A stretch of DNA of 64,000 nt from contig OY783199.1 in NCBI GenBank assembly GCA_963678675.1, positions 3,231,501 through 3,295,500 of the forward strand. Reading direction: 5' to 3'. The notes under the pieces were generated by a model. It did no database searches and was not told the DNA's origin. It saw only the letters and a program-made list of their open reading frames with translations. The position numbers were made by a program, and so were the translations under genes. This stretch comes from Xiphydria camelus. Its lineage: Eukaryota > Arthropoda > Insecta > Hymenoptera > Xiphydriidae. This document shows, one piece after another, positions 1 through 10,999 of the stretch (position 1 is its first letter; each line of letters begins with the position of its first letter).

Positions 1-311
1 TATATGATTATTCTTTATCACTCGTTACTCGCATCGAATTAATAAAAAAAGCAGATAAACTTCTTTATAAAAATAGAATGTGATTTTACTAAGCCATTTA
101 TGTACTTGTTACGTTTTATTCATAAATAAACTAACCTATACCTTCTGATTATACTGATAATGAATACGTATAATAAATAATATTATAAACGATGTTTCAT
201 AATTTTCAACTGTTTAAATTCCTTCAAATTATATGTATTAATTTTTTAAGTGTTAACAGATGCATATGAATTCACTATTGGCATACATATCGTTACTCAG
301 AATTTATCGAC
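1..311. other. AT-rich upstream region of RPAP3
   Basis: This stretch holds no reading frame of note. It is very AT-rich and presumably carries the promoter and 5' UTR of the RPAP3 gene that starts at 312. No TATA or initiator element can be assigned with confidence. Confidence 0.5.
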
Positions 312-2533
312 ATGGATAAATCGATCCTCCTTCAAAAGCAAGTAAGAGATAACTCGGAAGATTTGCAGAATGAATTTCTTGATATGAAAAATTGGGAAGC
401 AGAGATGAAACGCAAGGAGATTGAATTAAAGAACGCCGGCGGGGATCAGGTAATTGAATCAATTAAAATTTCTACGTAGAAGCTGTTTTCTATACTTTTT
501 TTTGTTCTTATTGCAGGCTTTACCTCCAATCAGAAGTAAGAAAAAGAAGAGCATTCAAAAACCAATTCCAAAAGATACCAAAGAAGAAGATGCAAAGCGA
601 ATCAAGTCGTATGATTATGCTTCTTGGGATAAATTTGATGTGGTAACTGTATTAAATATATTTTTTAATTAATTATACTGATACTGAATGATAGAAGATT
701 GGATTATACATAAAACATGTTAATGTTTAAGCGATCGTATTTGATTAATTAGATGTGAACTTGGGATTTGTATTGTAGGACAAAGCTTGCGAAGAAGTGG
801 AGGAGAAACATGAATCTAACGAATCAGATGGCGAAGAGTTGTCTAAAGAAGAGTTGGAAGCCAAACACGCTGAAGCTACTAAGTACAAGGAAGAGGGAAA
901 TTGCCTTGTAAAGAAACAACAGTGGAACGAAGCTATTGCACGCTACAGTGAAGCTATCAGGATATTTCCTTACGATGCAATCTTTTACGCGAATAGAGCG
1001 TTGTGCCATCTGAGGATGGATAAGTACGCCAGTAGCGATCAAAATAGAGTTAATAAACGTTGAACAATTGAAATTAATGTTGCCAGAAATCATAATTGAC
1101 TTAATTTGCCGTTAGTTTGTACTCGGCGGAAGCGGATTGCACAACGGCTTTACAATTGGATGAACAATACGTAAAGGCATATCACAGGCGAGCTACTGCT
1201 AGAATGGAGTTAAAACAATATCTAGAAGCTAAGCAAGACTTGGAGAATTTATTGAAATTAGAACCATCCAATAAAGAAGCTCGAGCGATGCTTGCTAAAG
1301 CTACCAAACGAATAGAGAGCTCGAAGGTTCATATATAAGAATGAATATAAACTGAATTTATTCCCTATTAGCAGTCATTATATTTCTTCACTAAATTTGA
1401 CAATTCTATTACAGTCAATCATCGTAACTAGTGACGATTTGGCAGAAGATATAGCTATTGAAAAGAAAATTGGTGAGAAGCTATGCGGTACTTCTGACAA
1501 GAAATTAGAAGCTGTGGAAAAGTCTGCAAAATCGGCTGAATTAGAAGCTGACTCTATAGAGTCAGTCGAAAATATTTCGCAACCGGTTCAAAGTTCTGCA
1601 AAAGACATTGAAAGTCCTCCGGAACCAAGTACGAGTTTCGCGAAATCTGAAACGACGTTCCAAGACGAATTTAAACATTTCTGCTTGATCGGTTCAGAGG
1701 AAGACGTTGCTATTGTTCGTCCAATTATAAAACCTCCTCATCAGAGATCAAAAGTTAGCATACAAGGCTTGTCATTGTTTTTTTTCTTTCTAAATTATTC
1801 CGAGCGATTACCATACTTCACTTTGCGATATATCGTTATGCTTTTTCTAGACACCGCTTAAGAGAATAACAGTAAAGGAAATTGATCACGAAATAAGTTT
1901 GCCGGAGGTTTTAGAGAGTACCGAAAAATCGAGAGAAACGAATGAATCCACATCGTGCGAGGAAGAGCAGAGAAAAAGCAACGTATACGAAGTCGCCGCT
2001 GTAGGAGCGAACGAGCCAACAGTCGATGATGAAGAAGTTCCTCCCGTGCCTAAGACGGCGGTTCAGTTTATCATGAATTGGAAGCAGAATAAATCTTCGA
2101 ATTATCGATACAAGTATCTGAAGGTAGATTTATAATTAAATTAGAATGCAAACTGCGAGAATGCAAGAATCCATTTTATTTTCAGCAAATACCTCCGGGG
2201 AGTTTACCGAACATATTTCAGGACTCCTTAGAGTCGAACATAATCAGCGATATTCTGGTGGTTCTAAACTCTGAATTCACAAAAAGGAAGGAGCCAATTT
2301 TCCAAATTCTATCGGATCTCAGTAATGTAAAGAGATTCGGTGCACTGATACTGTTTAAGAGTTCTACCGATGAAAAACGTACGTGAACTATCGACCCTGT
2401 ATAAAACATTATAGAAGTTCGCTTATATCCTTCGTATTTTTTTTCAGTGGCGAAAACACTCTTCGAATACTGCAAGACAGTCGAAAGCATATCCGACGAG
2501 AAGATTGCTGATTTACAACGAAAGTTCGAATGA
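312..2533 (+). CDS. RPAP3: RNA polymerase II-associated protein 3 (RPAP3), TPR co-chaperone
   Basis: RPAP3 is the TPR subunit of the R2TP complex (with PIH1D1 and RUVBL1/2), which works with HSP90 to assemble RNA polymerase II, snoRNPs and PIKK kinases in the cytoplasm. Eight exons join in phase to 536 residues: 312-449, 517-642, 779-1023, 1116-1326, 1415-1753, 1851-2123, 2186-2378 and 2448-2533. The N-terminus begins MDKSILLQKQVRDNSEDLQN, matching the family start. The motif RIKSYDYASWDKFDV is the conserved segment before the TPRs. One three-repeat TPR block lies in exons 3-4 (KYKEEGNCLVKKQQWNEAI, then YSAEADCTTALQLDEQYVKA). An acidic, Ser/Glu-rich linker follows. The RPAP3_C domain is in exons 6-8 (VPKTAVQFIMNWKQNKSSN). 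Vertebrate RPAP3 usually has two TPR blocks, so one block is the insect-type arrangement. Exon 4 ends at the weak donor GTTCAT. An AATAAA signal lies near 2660. Confidence 0.93.
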
Positions 2534-3620
2534 AATTCCTCAGCTCGACGAAGAAGAAGAATATGCCGAATCTATTTTAAGTAACAACGCGTCCGCTCCG
2601 AGCATATGAAGTTAATAATTTGTGATAGAAGTATAGTTTGTTCACGTGGAAGAATCTTAATAAAGCCTAAGTAATTCCTTTGCATTAACTAAATTGGATT
2701 TTCTCATACGAATATCCCTCCTGCAAGTCCTTTCGAACTGCTCCGAGTCTCTCCGACTCGACTGATTCCTACACATATTATGAGAGCTTACGGTATGAAG
2801 TCAATCTATGATATTCTGGCAACAAAAGCGAACTAATGCCATGATTTCATTTCCTTTCAGTTCTGCGTACTGTTCCAGTGCTAGCGCACTGCATCAAATT
2901 AGTTTTACGTGCTTCGTATCAACATAAAAAATTTACGACGCCGCAGTCGGGCGCTAGCGCCATCTTAAATATTGCCGCCGCGGCCGCGGGATTTTGAGCA
3001 CACATATAACGTCGTAACAATTAAACAACGATAATGACATGTCGCAATACTACTTCACGCTGCAAGCGTCGACAATTGACATCGAACGCAACTTTGACAA
3101 GAATGAAATGTATTACGAACCAAGTGCTCCTACGATCGGTGAAATCTTGCCGGTGGCGGGCATGGAATCCGCTGGCAACCGGCGGGCACGGTATCCGTAT
3201 CCAAAAAGAGTCGCTTCAATCCCCACAAAGAATCCACTCGCATCGCTCACTTGCAATTAACACAGATTCACATCACTCTCGTCCACCATCCGATACGTTT
3301 CGACGCGTCTAACAATCACGTCCGTTTTGAGAAATTCGGAAAAACTCCCGAACCGAAAGCGATTTTTTTCCGAAAAAGTTTTACTGACGCCATCTTGAAT
3401 TGCTAGTCAGGTGAGCACCACGCGCATCCCCACCGCCAATTTCAGGGCCGCAGTCACGCCTAAGTAAAGGGCTATTTATTTGAAATGGTGTAAAGGCGCG
3501 AACATTTTTTTTGACGTCCCCTGCATCCCCTAAAACGGGGGTAGTATTCGACGAATCCATTTATCTTTTCACATCGTATACCTGATGCTAGTCTTGTATA
3601 AGTTAATATGTAACAGTCGA
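2534..3620. other. intergenic region with a GC-rich patch
   Basis: No recognised gene. A GC-rich patch at about 2970-3000 (CGCCGCCGCGGCCGCGGG) and the palindromic-looking flanks suggest a promoter or a repeat. A 73-codon frame at 3039-3260 starts MSQYYFTLQASTIDIERNFD; it does not resemble a family I know and has no convincing continuation, so it is not called as a gene. Confidence 0.35.
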
Positions 3621-3629
3621 GGAACCCTC

Positions 3630-4010
3630 AAGGATAGCGTTATTTCTCTCTCGCAGGTAATATCGTAAGGGTTGACTTTTCAGAAGAAGGGTAGAACAAA
3701 AAAAACAACTTCTAATCTTTTTGATAAACAAATCACGCAACGAGAATATGCTTATTGCATTAACGGTCCAGTAATTCTCCGGGATAAAGGTACTTTTCTC
3801 TCAACATGCGATATCACAGGGGGTGGATTTTTTGACAGAGGGGTGGAGCAAGGAAGCCGTAGTTAAAAATATTTATAGCGAACGAATCACGTTATGAAAA
3901 TATGCAGTAATAGTCCAGAAATCCTCCAGAGAGGATAGAGATTTTTCTCCCTTGCAAACGGTGTTGTAAGGGGTGCGTTTCTGATCGAAGGGGTATGTTG
4001 AGCGCATGTG
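3630..4010. repeat. three diverged tandem units of about 150 bp
   Basis: Three related blocks follow one another, beginning near 3638, 3792 and 3938. Each has a TTTCTC-rich start, then a GATATC/GTAATATCG-like segment, then GGGTTGACTTTT / GGGTGGATTTTTTGAC / GGGTGCGTTTCTGATC, then GAAGGG or GAGGGG. The intervening parts also align (AAATCACGCAACGAGAATATG with GAATCACGTTATGAAAATATG). The units are clearly diverged. They lie just upstream of the first exon at 4313. Function unknown. Confidence 0.6.
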
Positions 4011-4312
4011 CTATATAATCCATAGGAGAATCATTTTAACTCGTGCCGTGCCGGGGATGAAGTGTTCTTCTTCTTTGGTAGTCTTAGCTTGTACTTACCG
4101 CAACCCTTATCCGTCGAGTGCCAGGTGGATGTAGTGTTCGTTGTGTGATAAAAGATCGATTAATTGGTGCGAGCTTATCAGACGCTAATTTCTTGTATTT
4201 AACAAGAAAACTGCTTCGAATAACATTTTATTTACGTTACAACCGTGTCAGTCAACCCTTAAACTGTCGCGTGTGCAAGATAGATCGCCTTGAAAGTATC
4301 TCGAGAAGCGAA

Positions 4313-7300
4313 GATGTCTTTCTTCACCTGTTGCATCCGCCGGGTGAGTCATATACAATACATATTTGCCACTGTTACAAAATATTGCACATTAAAATGT
4401 AGAACGATAAATAAAAAGTGTATAACGTGTTTAGAATCATAGATCTTATCATAGTAATTCCCAATCAGATGTCCTGAGGCGGAGTGAATGCAGTTTCTCC
4501 TAAATTGCAGTTTTATTATTCCTCTTCATACTCGCTTCACTTCCATAAAAAATGATTCTGATTTTTTTTATAAATCAGTAAAGGCCAGCACTTTTCGTTG
4601 GCATAGAAAGTGCAACAGAGTAAAAGAATTTTATTGATTGGAAATATGGGGAACTGCGCTTGTGGAAAAATTGAACAGCGGTTGTTCTTCAAAGGAGAAC
4701 AAGTTTGAAAGCTGTAGAGTAAATCCGGGTGAGATGAAACACCGAGAGAGATGGAATACTTCCTCCACCTCTTAGTCTATTCGCGCGATTGTCCAGGCAA
4801 CTAGTGTAACAGTGTTTCCCGATGTGTGAATGAGGACAACTGTGCAATCGTGTAAGTTATATAATTATTATATAAATTATTTGTGTCTTTTGAGCCAAAT
4901 CGCGGCTCAAAGCACTAAAATATTCGCGTCTTTGAATCTCAAAAGAAGTACTAAAATGTCGAAACTTTGAATGCTCGTTCTAGCACGTTTTTTCTCGAAG
5001 TGTAATTTTTTGTTTAATACTTAAAAACAATTATTTTCCCACTTAAACTGCGTATTCCATCTCACCCGTAAAGTTCGATCTCTCTCGAATTTTATATTTT
5101 TATTTTTAAACCACGAAAAAAAAAATTATATTGAATCCATTCCGTATCTTTAATCTGGGAGGTTGAAAGAAAAAATCAATATAGTAACACTATATTCTTT
5201 TGCAACTGTGCAGCTACGACAGTCGCTTCAAAAAACGCCTTCCATCTCAACCGGATTTGCTCTACATACGAGTATATCGTGAATCTGCGTCATATACGTG
5301 CTTACGAAATAGTCAACATTTCAATGAGCCTTCCTTATGAGTAATCATTGCGAGTATTATAGCGTCACATGCCGCGATGCATCACAGGTCAAGTACAATT
5401 CACACAGCGATATTTTAACCATCGAATAGTAACCCACTTGCGTGAAGTGTCAGACGACCTTAATTAAAAGCGATATTCTAGCTCACCCCTTTCGGTGAAG
5501 TGGCAGAATCGGTGAGCATAAAAACGAAGCGAGCGCCGTTATACCTGGCGAGTCTCTGTCCAGAAGCCAAACGGGTTGAGATTTACTAGGGTGAATGGAT
5601 ACATTTTCCGCTACTTAGTGGATTTCATGCCCGAGTATCAAAGGGGTTGCGTCCTTGCTCTAATCAGCCCAGATATTAATAGCCTAGCGTCGTATTTCTT
5701 AAACTTCATATAGATATATCAAAATGCATAAAATTTTAGCAATATTGTAAAGTAAATTTCTTGAAATGCATTGTCCTTCTAATTTTTTACCAGCGTTGCA
5801 TCCTTGAATGCAGTTGGATGCACTCTGGAGTTGACGATACTCAACAATTAATCACAGGGAGACGATTCTAGCTTATAACAATCATCCCCCAGTTCTTCAA
5901 ATTCTTCCAGAACCATCGACGGGACGCGGAAGATTCGCGTTTGCAGGATCCGATGAAAGAGGCGCCGGAAATCTCGTGGGAGAACTCCTTCGGTGCGCCG
6001 AACGGGGTGCCTTTCGACGACGACACGAAGGAGCTCCTGAGAAATTGTTTGGATATCTCGATTCCGCTGCCGACGTCCTTCGCGGAATTGACGAAAGCGA
6101 GCGACGCCTTTCCCGTCGCGTTTCCCTTAAATTCCGTGAGATGTTCGTCTTTGAAGGACAGGGGGATAAACGAACACATTTTAGAGGTGCTATTGAGAGA
6201 CGAATTGGAAAAGTTCTCGTAGAAAAAAAAATCACCGCTAAAACATTTTCGATAGAAAACGATAGAATATAGAAAAAAAAATGATTCAAGAATACCATGG
6301 AGCATGAAATCAATAATTTCTTATAATTTTCATGTCAAATACTACAGAAAATTATACAGAATTTGGGACGATCTTATTATTTTTTTACAGTATTCAATGT
6401 GAAAATTATAAGAAACGATAGAACTTCTCGCTTTATGGTATTTAATTGAATCTTTTCTGTAATTTTCTATCGGATATTTTTAGCAGGGATGGCTCTATAA
6501 AATAAAATATAACCATTATTAAATTATAGTTGCACGCAAACTCCGTGTATCCACTGATTCACGAAGCAATGCTGCCGCTGATTGCCAGGTGGCTCAAGTA
6601 TAAAAGAGAACACGGAAGTATAGTCGAAAAAGCGTTGTACAAGGACATGGGCCTCATTGAATTCGTCCAGCGACTCCTGGAGAAGAGAGCCTTGCACTTT
6701 TTCGGGTTCGACGACCGGTACAAGCTGATGGATGGTAAGACTGGTACCGGAGGATGGGAAAACGTAGGAACTGAACGGGAAAAGGAACCATTGGTAGGAA
6801 GCGTCTCGTATACATTTTATTCGTCCAACCAGGGGTAGGGAATTATGATCGAATATGGATTTACATTCAATTATACCTTCGATAGGTACTGACCAAGTGC
6901 TTGTCCTACGACGAAATTAAGCTATCAGCCATGATGATAGTGTCCTCTCATACAGAATTCATAAACGACGGATCACGAGAAAATAGGGGAGCAGTGACGA
7001 ATGATCCGGAGTCTGTTCAGCCTAGGGGAGTCATTATGGGTGTCGTTGGAAGCAGGTACAGAGACGTATTGATCTCAGCTACGAGTGACTGCAGTTGGGA
7101 TGGAATTCTTTCATTCATGAGCAAAATTACTCACTGATGTATAATAAAAAGTACATAGAATTGATTATATATCTAATTTTCAAGGTTCGAGCGACCAAGA
7201 GTCATGGAGTACCAGGACATTATTATTACTCCTCTGCAAAATAACATGGACAATGGGTAGGCTTCACTCGTTTAGATTCGTTAACTTCCTGCGGAAGTGG

Positions 7301-8504
7301 CTTACCGTCGGAAATGTTTATTCGTAACTATACGAAAGGTACGGACCGCAAGTCGAGGGCACCACCGAGGAAAAACGTGATTTGAGAGTCCTGTGGGCGC
7401 GCTTTTACGGGGAAACCTACTTACCCCTGTTCGAAGAAATCGTCAGACGCGTCAAGTCGAAGGAGAATCGGAGATACGTAGCGCTGACGAGTCAGACGAT
7501 CTTCGACATCGAGAACTACATGAAGAGGACCTTGCTCTCGGTGGAGATGATACTGCTGGAAGCGAACAGCAGAGCTGAGAAGCAAAATACCACTGCGTTT
7601 GTCCATGTCGTAGGATTCGGTCTCGGTCGGTATCCTGTTATGTGTTCCATAGGAGATTCCAACTTATTGATTGCTTGATCTTATGCTCTACACAGGAGTC
7701 TGGAAGGCTCTTCAGGATCAGGAGGTATACTTCCTGAAGACATTCGAAATCGCCATTCGGAAGATGAACAAGAAGTTGAATTACGTGTCGGACGTTATGT
7801 TCGCGTATTTTCGACAACAAAAATGCGGCGACGCCGGGAATGGGGACTATTTGGGAGGTTCGTAGCTCTTCGAAGATTGGCGATTTCGTGAAAGTCTGTA
7901 ATTTTGTATGGGCATCTCAGCGCATCGATTGTAAATGTTCCCCGTTTCGTCTGTACAGATATAAGAGTACACTTTGCGTTGAGAGAACCTCACAGTCGAC
8001 TCGTCAGATCGACGGACGCTAATAAACTACTGGTAGTGACTTACGCTTGGGATGGCAACGCCTATCCAGGTTAACGAATCCCGTTCTACACCAGGAAAAA
8101 AAATGGCTTCATCGAAATAAACGTGTCTTCGGGTAGTTCTAAGAGCACATTTATTCGATTCGAATGAATCATCAATAATTATATACATCCAACCCATATT
8201 CATTCTAACCGAATAAATGTGTTCTCAGGACTATTCAAAAACATGTTTATTTCGGTGAGACAAATTTTTGTTCTCCATGTAACCGAACGACGATACCTAC
8301 TCACCTCGCCGCGTTTCAGGAAACGAATTTTGGGCCGGCTACCTGGCTTCCAGCGGTGACCCGGCCGCGGCTTGCAGCACCGAAATAGCGGAGATTCACA
8401 ACGCCAAGATAAATCCACGAGCGACGGGATCCAGCCTCCACGTGGCGTCCGCGGCCCACGGCATCCTCCACATAGCGGACTACGCGAAAGTTCATCTGGC
8501 TTAG
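4313..8504 (+). CDS. DUF4804-like conserved insect protein (domain part)
   Basis: An unnamed conserved protein; it looks like the DUF4804 family, whose biochemical role is unknown to me. Exons: 4313-4342 (MSFFTCCIRR), 5947-about 6213, 6530-6793, 6886-7055, 7185-7256, 7339-7625, 7696-7857, 7959-8069 and 8320 onward. All junctions keep phase except exon 2 to exon 3: no GT follows GAATTGGAAAAG at 6213, though LHANSVYPLIHEAMLPLIAR clearly starts exon 3. Recognisable blocks are KCLSYDEIKLSAMMIVSSHT, VLWARFYGETYLPLFEEIVR, DIENYMKRTLLSVEMILLEA and NKLLVVTYAWDGNAYPGNEF. Exon 9 reads to a TAG at 8502, but one base later the +1 frame continues with protein-like sequence (RYNDDFSHFPARNYFLLAIR), so the printed stop is probably not the real end. 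No signal peptide or membrane segment is evident. Family assignment is from recall of conserved blocks. Confidence 0.6.
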
Positions 8505-10508
8505 GTACAACGACGACTTTTCCCACTTCCCCGCGCGCAATTATTTCCTCCTCGCGATCCGAGACACCATCGGTGTGCGTTCCAGGACAGGATCGGCCCG
8601 CAGGGCATCGGTCAGCGAAGACCCTCGAGATCGCCGCGCAGTCAGAGGAGCCGCAGCGCGGACGTCGACTGCCTCAGGAAGTACACCGAGAGGCGAGTCG
8701 AAGAAAGGCGGCACACGGAAGCCGGGGACGGTCGATTGGACGTCTTCAGGTGGACGCCGCTGACGAAGAGCACGTCGCAGACTCAAGCGTCGACGACGAC
8801 TGCGAAGAAGCACTCCATCGGCCGAGAAGGAGGAAGAGGCGACTCGGAAATGCAGGACTCCGTCCTCTCGTCCAGCCGACAGAGACATCGTTTCATCTGC
8901 GAGAAGGGAGGCAGACGAGACTCGCTGCTTCCGGGTTCCGTCTCCTCTTTGAGCCCGGATAATCGGCATCGCTTTGGCGGGGAAAGAAGGAGACGCGACT
9001 CGGAAATGAAGAATCCTCCTCCAGTCCGAGAGAAGCAGCTTCTCGTGGGCGAGGAAGCGCCGCGGAGGGATTCGGAAGCTCGCAGCTTCTTCTCTTCGAT
9101 CTCGCCGAGCCGCGAGAAGCAGCGGCGCTCGATCGACGAAGAGGTGAGGATCGATGATTGCGAGACGACGACGACGACGACGAGGTGGTCATCGGCCGGT
9201 GCCCCGCTGCAGCAGAGCAAGTATCCCATGCGAAACATCGAGGAGAAGGACGAGTCGAATTCGAGCGGAGGGCTTCGCAGTGGCGATGCACCGCGAATGA
9301 AGGACGAGACGTGCGCGCAGAAGAGAATTGCCCCTTCCACGTGGACACCTCCCTCTTGCGGCGGGCAACGCTACGAGGCGAACTCTTCGAACGGCGACGA
9401 GGTCGCTCGCGGCGACGGTACGAGGAACGCCGCGACGAGGTGGATGACCTTCGCGAAGAACCCTTCGCCTTGCCCGATTCCGCGCAGAAGCTCGGAGAAG
9501 AAGACCGCGCCGAAGGAGACCACTTCGACGGAGCAGAGCGAACGGAAGCGCTACGAAGAGGAGTACATCGAGAGACGCAGCCCACGGAGGGAACCGATCA
9601 AGTGGCAACCCTCTCGGAAGTTCGCTCCTCTCTCGAGGGTCGGGGCTGCCGATCTCGAGTGCCGCAGCCGCGAGGGACCGCTGGACCACTCCAAACTCGG
9701 TCAACGAACGCGCGACCCGTACGACTCCAAGACGGAGAACGAGTGGCCGAGGAATGCGAAGCGTCTGTCGCGCGGTGACGTTTGGATCAGCAAGAGCAGC
9801 AGTGAGGAGGAGGGCAGATGCGTTCTTCGGAGAAAGAACAGCCAGGATTTAGAGTTCAACGACAGGACCTTGAAATACGGGACGACGAAGTCCTGCCGGC
9901 GGCGGGAGTTCGCGAAAGACGAGTCCAGGTTTCGAGATTTACCGGACAGAAGTCCCGAGGCTGGCGATGTCTTCGGGGACGATCAGGAGGAGCGTTTGCA
10001 TCGGTTCCACGAGCGGTTGAGGTTCAGCGACGATCTCGGCACGGAGAAGCTGACGATCCGCGGCAGGACTTACTCCGACGACTACGACGTCAGATCTCGG
10101 CATCGTCACTGTCAGCGTCACTCGCGGCAGCACGCGTACGACACGGACTGCCGACATCCGTCTTACGACGAAGACGTCCTCGAGGGCGTCGCTCGCGAGA
10201 CCAGCAAGAGGCCATCGGACGCCTCCAGGGAGTCGAGGCCGAGCTATGCGGAGATCGACTTCGTCAAGAGGAATTCGCGCACGAGCGACGCCAGTTACGC
10301 GAGCATCGTTTCCGGCGAGAAGAGGGGAAGCGTCGTGAGCAAGAGTTCCACGTGCGCGGAGCTTCCGCCGCGGAGGGCCTACAGTCAGGGCGAGGAGAGG
10401 CCGCAGACTCCGGTGCCGCCGGTGGAAGTCGATGACGTCTCCTCCGCGGTGAACCCGGCGCACGAGCGGAAGAGGGACAGCACGAGATACAAGGTGTACC
10501 TCACGTAG
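8505..10508 (+). CDS. long Arg/Ser-rich disordered reading frame, likely C-terminal tail of the DUF4804-like gene
   Basis: A frame open from about 8568 to the TAG at 10506-10508 encodes over 640 residues and has no good ATG near its start, so it is best read as a terminal exon. Residues 8505-8580 are protein-like only in the +1 frame; from about 8586 the original frame is the protein-like one (SRSADVDCLRKYTERRVEER). The composition is Arg, Ser, Glu and Asp rich. A short motif of the type (R/G)RDSE recurs at least four times in the first 130 codons (GGRGDSEMQ, GGRRDSLLP, RRRRDSEMK, PRRDSEARS), followed by a GEE or GEKR context. The end is STRYKVYLT. Intrinsic disorder and phosphosite-like RRxS motifs are visible; no folded domain is recognised. 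It could instead be a separate gene whose first exons I missed. Confidence 0.5.
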   Translation, partial: VQRRLFPLPRAQLFPPRDPRHHRCAFQDRIGPQGIGQRRPSRSPRSQRSRSADVDCLRKYTERRVEERRHTEAGDGRLDVFRWTPLTKSTSQTQASTTTAKKHSIGREGGRGDSEMQDSVLSSSRQRHRFICEKGGRRDSLLPGSVSSLSPDNRHRFGGERRRRDSEMKNPPPVREKQLLVGEEAPRRDSEARSFFSSISPSREKQRRSIDEEVRIDDCETTTTTTRWSSAGAPLQQSKYPMRNIEEKDESNSSGGLRSGDAPRMKDETCAQKRIAPSTWTPPSCGGQRYEANSSNGDEVARGDGTRNAATRWMTFAKNPSPCPIPRRSSEKKTAPKETTSTEQSERKRYEEEYIERRSPRREPIKWQPSRKFAPLSRVGAADLECRSREGPLDHSKLGQRTRDPYDSKTENEWPRNAKRLSRGDVWISKSSSEEEGRCVLRRKNSQDLEFNDRTLKYGTTKSCRRREFAKDESRFRDLPDRSPEAGDVFGDDQEERLHRFHERLRFSDDLGTEKLTIRGRTYSDDYDVRSRHRHCQRHSRQHAYDTDCRHPSYDEDVLEGVARETSKRPSDASRESRPSYAEIDFVKRNSRTSDASYASIVSGEKRGSVVSKSSTCAELPPRRAYSQGEERPQTPVPPVEVDDVSSAVNPAHERKRDSTRYKVYLT

Positions 10509-10654
10509 AAACGTCGGATTGTATTCGGGATGTCAATGATCGATAAGATATATGGTATCCTTCCCGTTGTTCCCAATGATTGTAATCGATGAAGGAGATG
10601 TGACCCGGTATCTTAATCGTACCATGTAATGAAGGCGACGTAAGGAATAAATTA

Positions 10655-10922
10655 TACACAGAGAAAACGAATCAGTTGGTTCTGCTGAAAATTGCGTGCG
10701 AGGGTCGCAAGTAATTATTTATTTATAATATATGAATGAAATTTTTTAATACATCAATCTGATATCTCTCTTTTCCTTACAATCACGTAGAACAACACAT
10801 GATTGGGAGGAAGAAATATTTGATTAATATGAAAAACGGATTTAATCAATGTAAATAAACAGTTACTTGCGACCCCGCAAGTCATTTTTAGCAGATCAAA
10901 CGAATTTTTTTCTCTTTCTGTA
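10655..10922. mobile_element. MITE, family C copy 1
   Basis: Short terminal inverted repeats (CACAGAGAAAACGAATCAGT at the left; the right end reads as its diverged complement) flank a ~265-bp AT-rich core. Both ends are bordered by TA, the target duplication expected of Tc1/mariner-type elements. Inner segments GTCGCAAGTAATTATTTATTT and TTACTTGCGACCCCGCAAGT are inverted copies. Related sequences occur at 57.77, 58.77 and 59.8-60.15 kb. No coding capacity. Confidence 0.75.
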
Positions 10923-10999
10923 CAAGGTCAAGGACCAAAAGCCGCCCCTCCTCTTCAATATCTTCATCTCACTCCATCGGATGTTGCATTCTAAACGAT

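Noticed and set aside
3039..3260. 73-codon frame beginning MSQYYFTLQASTIDIERNFD
   Set aside because: Looks somewhat protein-like but has no family match, no second exon and no clear transcript context.
5460..5580. Possible tRNA-like stretch near GGTGAAGTGGCAGAATCGG
   Set aside because: No cloverleaf could be drawn; acceptor and anticodon stems are missing.
8783..9778. Long minus-strand and alternative + frames inside the 8.6-10.5 kb tail
   Set aside because: Open because of GC-rich, repeat-like codons; the frame ending at 10508 is longest and continues the exon 9 frame.
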